Shown here one piece after another: positions 6,192 to 9,460 of a stretch of DNA of 9,460 bases. The notes below the pieces were generated by a model, which saw nothing but the letters and a program-made list of their open reading frames with translations, was not told the DNA's origin and did no database searches. The first letter of the stretch is position 1. Every line of letters begins with the position of its first letter. Origin of the DNA: Bacteroidales bacterium (GTDB taxonomy: Bacteria; Bacteroidota; Bacteroidia; Bacteroidales; JAADGE01). The position numbers and the translations under genes were made by a program. The stretch is taken from positions 1 to 9,460 of the forward strand of contig JALSMF010000383.1 of the NCBI GenBank assembly GCA_026987795.1, in the 5' to 3' direction.

Positions 6192-6713
6192 ATGAGCGAA
6201 AAACAATTAAACCATAACGAAATTATACCTGAACAAAAAAACAATATAAAAACTTTACCTGTATGCCTTATCACAGACGGAGTTAATGACTACGGGAATT
6301 TAGGTATGATATTCAGGATTGCAGATGCTCTTAAATTAGAAAAAATATACCTGTATAACCTAAAAAAAGATTTAAACCTTAGATTATTAAGAAAAAAATC
6401 CAGAACAACCTCCGAATATGTTAAATTTGAAATAATAGAAGATTTCTCAGGTATATTATCTTTGAAAAAGTCATATAATTTTGTAATTTTGGAAAAAACC
6501 GATAAAAGCATAAATTATACTGAATACATACCAAAATTGCCTCTGTGTCTGATAACAGGCTCTGAAAAAAACGGTGTTTCCGATGATATTATCAAGCTGT
6601 CCGATGTTTCCGTTCATTTACCGATGTCAGGCGTAAATACATCTGTAAATGTTGCAACTGCCGCAGCTGTTGTGCTTTACGATTTTAACAATAAAATTAA
6701 TAACTATGAATAA
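6192..6713 (+). CDS. SpoU/TrmH-family RNA 2'-O-methyltransferase
   Basis: The 173-residue protein is a single SPOUT methyltransferase domain, which transfers a methyl group from S-adenosylmethionine to a ribose 2'-OH in tRNA or rRNA through a trefoil-knot fold. The three SpoU motifs are visible: motif 1 NLGMIFRIADAL (36-47, with catalytic Arg42), motif 2 LITGSEKNGVSDD (120-132) and motif 3 LPMSGVNTSVNVATAAAVVLYD (143-164, Asn153 in the knot). It lacks the extra N-terminal RNA-binding domain of RlmB-type enzymes and the long tRNA-binding extensions of TrmH, so the substrate cannot be named. The first 20 residues are polar and poorly conserved; ATG at 6192 is the first in frame after the terminator hairpin. 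Its 3' end overlaps the start of the alcohol dehydrogenase gene by 8 bp. Confidence 0.9.
   Translation: MSEKQLNHNEIIPEQKNNIKTLPVCLITDGVNDYGNLGMIFRIADALKLEKIYLYNLKKDLNLRLLRKKSRTTSEYVKFEIIEDFSGILSLKKSYNFVILEKTDKSINYTEYIPKLPLCLITGSEKNGVSDDIIKLSDVSVHLPMSGVNTSVNVATAAAVVLYDFNNKINNYE
6689..6705. repeat. 17-bp direct repeat, copy 2
   Basis: This is the second exact copy of caataaaattaataact (first at 6118-6134). It encodes part of the Asn/Lys-rich C-terminus of the SpoU-family protein and ends immediately before the alcohol dehydrogenase ATG at 6706, so it also serves as that gene's A-rich translation leader. Confidence 0.5.
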
Positions 6714-7851
6714 TTTTAAAATAAATAATCCTACCGTAATTCATTTCGGCAATAATATAATAAAAGATTTACCCGATGTAGTTTCAAAATACGGAAAAAA
6801 AGTATTTTTAATGTACGGAAAAGGTTCCGTAATAAAACACGGGTATTATGAAATAATAAAAAAATTACTTGAAACTTCAGGTTTTGAGATTACGGAATAT
6901 TCCGGTATAAAGCCGAATCCCGTTGTTGAAGACGTTGAAAAAGCCGTGAAAAAAGGCATAGAAAACAAAGTTGATGTTATTTTAGCCCTCGGAGGCGGCA
7001 GCGTAATCGATTCTGCAAAAGCAACAGCCTTATGTATTCCGGAAAACCTTACACCATGGGATGTCGTTAAATACAAATCGGAACCGAAAAAAGCCCTGCC
7101 TCTTGTTACGATATTAACTTTAGCTGCTACAGGAACGGAAATGAACGCTTTTTCTGTAATTCAAAATAATAAAACAAAAGAAAAATTGGGTTTCGGCTAC
7201 CCGCCTCTGTCTTTTCCGAAACATTCTTTTCTGAATCCTGAATTTACTTATAGCGTTCCGCCGGATTATACTGCCTACGGAATTGTTGACATAATAGCTC
7301 ACGCACTTGAAAACTTTTTCGGCAACGGAAATTCACCTCTTGCCGACAGATTTTCAGCCTCAATTATAAAAGAAGCAATGTATTTTGCCCCTCTTGTTCT
7401 TGAAGAGCCTGATAATTATGAATACAGAGCAAATATTTTACTGCAGTCGACATGTGCCTTGAACGGAATAACCGCCTACGGAAAAACGGGCGGAGACTGG
7501 GGGGTTCATTCTGTCGGACATATTTTGTCTCTGCTTTATGATATGCCGCACGGAGCAAGCCTGTCAGTTGCATATCCTGCTTGGTTTAAACTGCAGAAAG
7601 AAAGAATACCGGAAAGACTGAAAACTCTGTCAAAATTATTGTTTGACACTGAAGATATTGACAAATTTATCGGTAAAATCGAAGATTTCTTTTTGTCTGT
7701 CAACTGTCCCGTAAGTCTGAAAACCGAAGGTTTTGACATAAGCGAAAAAGAGCAAATAACAGAAGTTATGAAACAGAATAAGGTATCGGGAAGTAATTAC
7801 GAATTATCCGATAACGATATTGAAAAAATTACAGATTTAATGTTTTTATAA
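6706..7851 (+). CDS. Iron-containing alcohol dehydrogenase, YqhD/butanol dehydrogenase-like
   Basis: From the ATG at 6706 the product has 381 residues, close to the 387 of E. coli YqhD. An in-frame ATG at 6649 would add 19 residues without homology to the family and lies deep inside the SpoU gene, so 6706 is preferred: the family N-terminus (MNNFKINNPTVIHFG) starts there. The cofactor region shows YGKGSVIKHG (37-46) and LGGGSVIDSAKA (95-106). Metal ligands are complete: Asp195 and His199 in VDIIAHALE, His268 in WGVHSVGH and His282 in MPHGASLS, each one position off the YqhD numbering (194, 198, 267, 281). Members reduce aldehydes to alcohols with NADPH in the cytoplasm, in fermentation or detoxification of reactive aldehydes; the physiological substrate is not determined by sequence. 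It overlaps the SpoU stop by 8 bp (translational coupling) and precedes the channel gene by 13 bp. Confidence 0.93.
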   Translation: MNNFKINNPTVIHFGNNIIKDLPDVVSKYGKKVFLMYGKGSVIKHGYYEIIKKLLETSGFEITEYSGIKPNPVVEDVEKAVKKGIENKVDVILALGGGSVIDSAKATALCIPENLTPWDVVKYKSEPKKALPLVTILTLAATGTEMNAFSVIQNNKTKEKLGFGYPPLSFPKHSFLNPEFTYSVPPDYTAYGIVDIIAHALENFFGNGNSPLADRFSASIIKEAMYFAPLVLEEPDNYEYRANILLQSTCALNGITAYGKTGGDWGVHSVGHILSLLYDMPHGASLSVAYPAWFKLQKERIPERLKTLSKLLFDTEDIDKFIGKIEDFFLSVNCPVSLKTEGFDISEKEQITEVMKQNKVSGSNYELSDNDIEKITDLMFL

Positions 7852-7864
7852 ATTTTTGCAGGAA

Positions 7865-8701
7865 ATGGAAACATTAAAAGAGATTTTTGAGTTTGAATTA
7901 TTTCATTTTAACGAATATTCTCTTACTGTTTTTGAAATAATCGGAATTCTTGTTATTTTTCTGGTTACCAAATTGATACTATGGTTAATAAGAAAAGCTG
8001 TTTTTCATAAAACAAAGCAAAAAAAACTTGACAGAGGCAGTTCTTTTGCACTGCTGCAACTTATAAAGTATATTATTTGGGTTATTGCCGCAGCATCTAT
8101 GCTGGAACTTATAGGAGTGAAAGTTACTCTGCTTATTGCCGGTTCTGCGGCATTACTTGTAGGTGTCGGTTTAGGACTTCAGCAAACATTTAATGACATT
8201 CTGTCCGGTATCATACTTCTTTTTGAACAGTCTGTTAAAGTTGATGACGTTTTAGAGATTGACGGAGACATTGTTGTAATAAAAGAAATAGGACTGCGGG
8301 CATCTAAAGGGATTAACAGAAGACAAATTATTATTATAATCCCTAATTCTTTAATAACTACAAGCAAGGTTATAAATTGGAGTCATCAAGCCGAAAAAAC
8401 TCTTTTCAGCATAAAAGTAGGAGTTGCATACGGGAGTGATATTGAACTTGTTACAAAAGTATTAGAAGAAAGTGCCGCATCACACCCGGAAGTAACAAAG
8501 CAGGATGTTCTTGAAGCACGTTTTACGGATTTCGGAAATTCGTCTTTGGATTTTGAGCTTCTTTTTTACAGTAATAACAGATTTTACATTGAAAAAATAA
8601 AAAGTGATATAAGAAAAATAATAAATAAAAAGTTTATCGAAAATAACATAACCGTTCCTTTCCCGCAAATGGATCTGCACCTGAAATCAAAACCGGAATA
8701 A
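7865..8701 (+). CDS. MscS-family mechanosensitive ion channel
   Basis: The 278-residue inner-membrane protein has the three-helix MscS core: TM1 about residues 20-45, TM2 about 61-84, and pore-lining TM3 about 87-120 with the small-residue stretch AGSAALLVGVGLGLQQT (92-108) followed by the amphipathic NDILSGIILLFE segment. A soluble beta domain follows, including VKVDDVLEIDGDIVVIKEIGLRAS and the conserved IIPNSLI (158-164), then the alpha/beta C-terminal vestibule. Length and order match the small E. coli MscS (286 residues). These channels open under membrane tension to release solutes during osmotic downshock. I place the start at ATG 7865; an in-frame TTG at 7856 would add only MQE-type residues. 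The gene lies 13 bp after the alcohol dehydrogenase and ends 5 bp from the convergent mazG stop, with no intrinsic terminator in that gap. Confidence 0.92.
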   Translation: METLKEIFEFELFHFNEYSLTVFEIIGILVIFLVTKLILWLIRKAVFHKTKQKKLDRGSSFALLQLIKYIIWVIAAASMLELIGVKVTLLIAGSAALLVGVGLGLQQTFNDILSGIILLFEQSVKVDDVLEIDGDIVVIKEIGLRASKGINRRQIIIIIPNSLITTSKVINWSHQAEKTLFSIKVGVAYGSDIELVTKVLEESAASHPEVTKQDVLEARFTDFGNSSLDFELLFYSNNRFYIEKIKSDIRKIINKKFIENNITVPFPQMDLHLKSKPE

Positions 8702-8706
8702 AACGT

Positions 8707-9460
8707 TTATTTTTCATCTTTTTTGGCTTCCTGCCATATTTTTTCCATATCATCTAAAAACATATCTTTTAATGATATACCTGATTTTAATGTTTTTTCC
8801 TCAAGGTAATTAAAGCGTTTTATGAATTTTCTGTTTGTCAGTTCCAAAGCACTTTCGGGGTCTATACCGTAAAGCCTTGCAGCATTTATCAAAGCAAACA
8901 TAACATCGCCGAATTCTTCTTCTGTTTTTTTTGTATTTCCTGATTTTAATTCCTTTTCAAATTCGCTTAGTTCTTCTTTTACTTTATCCCAAACCTGCTC
9001 TTTTTCTTCCCAGTCAAATCCTACGCCTCTTGCTTTTTGCTGTATTCTTACCGCTTTTATAACGGCAGGTAAAGACTCCGGAATACCGCCGAGAACAGAG
9101 TTATTATTTCCGTTTTGCTTTTCTTTTAGTTTCAGCTCTTCCCAATTCTCAGCAACTTGGTTTTTATCTGTAACCTCCGTATCTCCGAAAACGTGCGGAT
9201 GCCGGTATATCAACTTATCAGCCAACGAATTAATAACATCGGCAATATCAAAATCCAGCTTTTCTTCTGCTATTTTGGAATAAAAAATGATGTGTAAAAA
9301 TAAGTCTCCGAGTTCTTTTTTAATGTTATCGGTATTATTTTCCAAAACAGCATCGGCAAGTTCGTATGCCTCTTCTAAAGTCAGGCTTCGTAAAGTTTCG
9401 TTAGTTTGTCCTTTATCCCAAGGGCATTTATCTCTCAGTTTGTCCATAATTTCAAGTATT
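8707..9460 (-). CDS. mazG: Nucleoside triphosphate pyrophosphohydrolase MazG (5' end outside window)
   Basis: The enzyme hydrolyses NTPs and dNTPs to the monophosphate and pyrophosphate in the cytoplasm, a house-cleaning and nucleotide-pool role. Two MazG domains are visible. Numbering from the Met at 9447, the first holds LRSLTLEEAYEL (19-30) with Glu25, Glu26, Glu29 and then Glu45/Asp48 in KKELGDLF; the second holds KEELSEFEKE (157-166) and EEEFGDVMFA (176-185). The family signature KCPWDKGQT (7-15) and YRHPHVFGD (81-89) are also present. That Met is probably internal: the reading frame stays open to the window edge and reads I-L-E-I just before MDKLRDKCPWD, matching the helix that precedes KCPWD in full-length family members. 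The true start is therefore to the right of 9460. It is convergent with the channel gene and so in a separate transcript. Confidence 0.94.
   Translation of the reverse strand, partial: ILEIMDKLRDKCPWDKGQTNETLRSLTLEEAYELADAVLENNTDNIKKELGDLFLHIIFYSKIAEEKLDFDIADVINSLADKLIYRHPHVFGDTEVTDKNQVAENWEELKLKEKQNGNNNSVLGGIPESLPAVIKAVRIQQKARGVGFDWEEKEQVWDKVKEELSEFEKELKSGNTKKTEEEFGDVMFALINAARLYGIDPESALELTNRKFIKRFNYLEEKTLKSGISLKDMFLDDMEKIWQEAKKDEK

Noticed and set aside
8697..8714. Near-palindrome aataaa...tttatt between the convergent channel and mazG stops
   Set aside because: The arms are 6 bp of A/T only around a 3-base centre, which would not form a stable terminator hairpin.
1..9460. Search by eye for tRNA, rRNA, CRISPR arrays, IS ends, toxin-antitoxin pairs and riboswitches
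   Set aside because: No cloverleaf, regularly spaced repeats, transposase motifs or long structured leaders were seen; intergenic gaps are all under 200 bp.

Overview
This window looks like chromosomal core sequence from a low-GC member of the Bacteroidota, probably a Bacteroidales-like or related environmental lineage. The evidence is the AT-rich base composition, a long ribosomal protein S1 with acidic extensions, promoter elements matching the Bacteroidota pattern (TTTG about 18-20 bp upstream of TAnnTTTG), and start codons preceded by A/T-rich leaders instead of clear Shine-Dalgarno sequences. The lineage is inferred from these traits and protein style, not from a marker search.

Left part (1-2743, minus strand): rpsA (ribosomal protein S1) is transcribed leftwards from a well-matched promoter at 2808-2837 and ends at a strong intrinsic terminator (669-702). 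Past the terminator lie a single-domain STAS protein (anti-sigma factor antagonist type) and, 2 bases after its stop, the start of RNase Z (rnz), which is cut by the left window edge. Both of the latter appear to be one transcription unit.

Middle (2744-6174, plus strand): a 195-bp divergent promoter region separates rpsA from ugd (UDP-glucose 6-dehydrogenase), followed 38 bp later by a UDP-glucuronate decarboxylase (UDP-xylose synthase). Together these two convert UDP-glucose to UDP-glucuronate and then UDP-xylose, precursors for surface polysaccharide or glycan decoration. Next comes a secreted SUMF1/formylglycine-generating-enzyme-fold protein that keeps only one of the two catalytic cysteines of true FGE; it ends at a clear intrinsic terminator (6146-6174).

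Right part (6192-9460): a small SpoU-family RNA 2'-O-methyltransferase overlaps by 8 bp a YqhD-like iron-containing alcohol dehydrogenase, followed closely by a MscS-type mechanosensitive channel; all three are on the plus strand and tightly packed, so probably co-transcribed. mazG (NTP pyrophosphohydrolase) converges from the right with only 5 bp between stop codons, and its 5' end runs off the window.

There are no tRNA or rRNA genes, CRISPR arrays, insertion sequences or phage genes that I can recognise, and no gene-free stretch above 300 bp. I see no convincing novel system. The most useful points are the single-cysteine SUMF1 protein, the coupled STAS-rnz pair, a 17-bp direct repeat flanking the SpoU gene, the out-of-window start of mazG, and the matched promoter and terminator signals.
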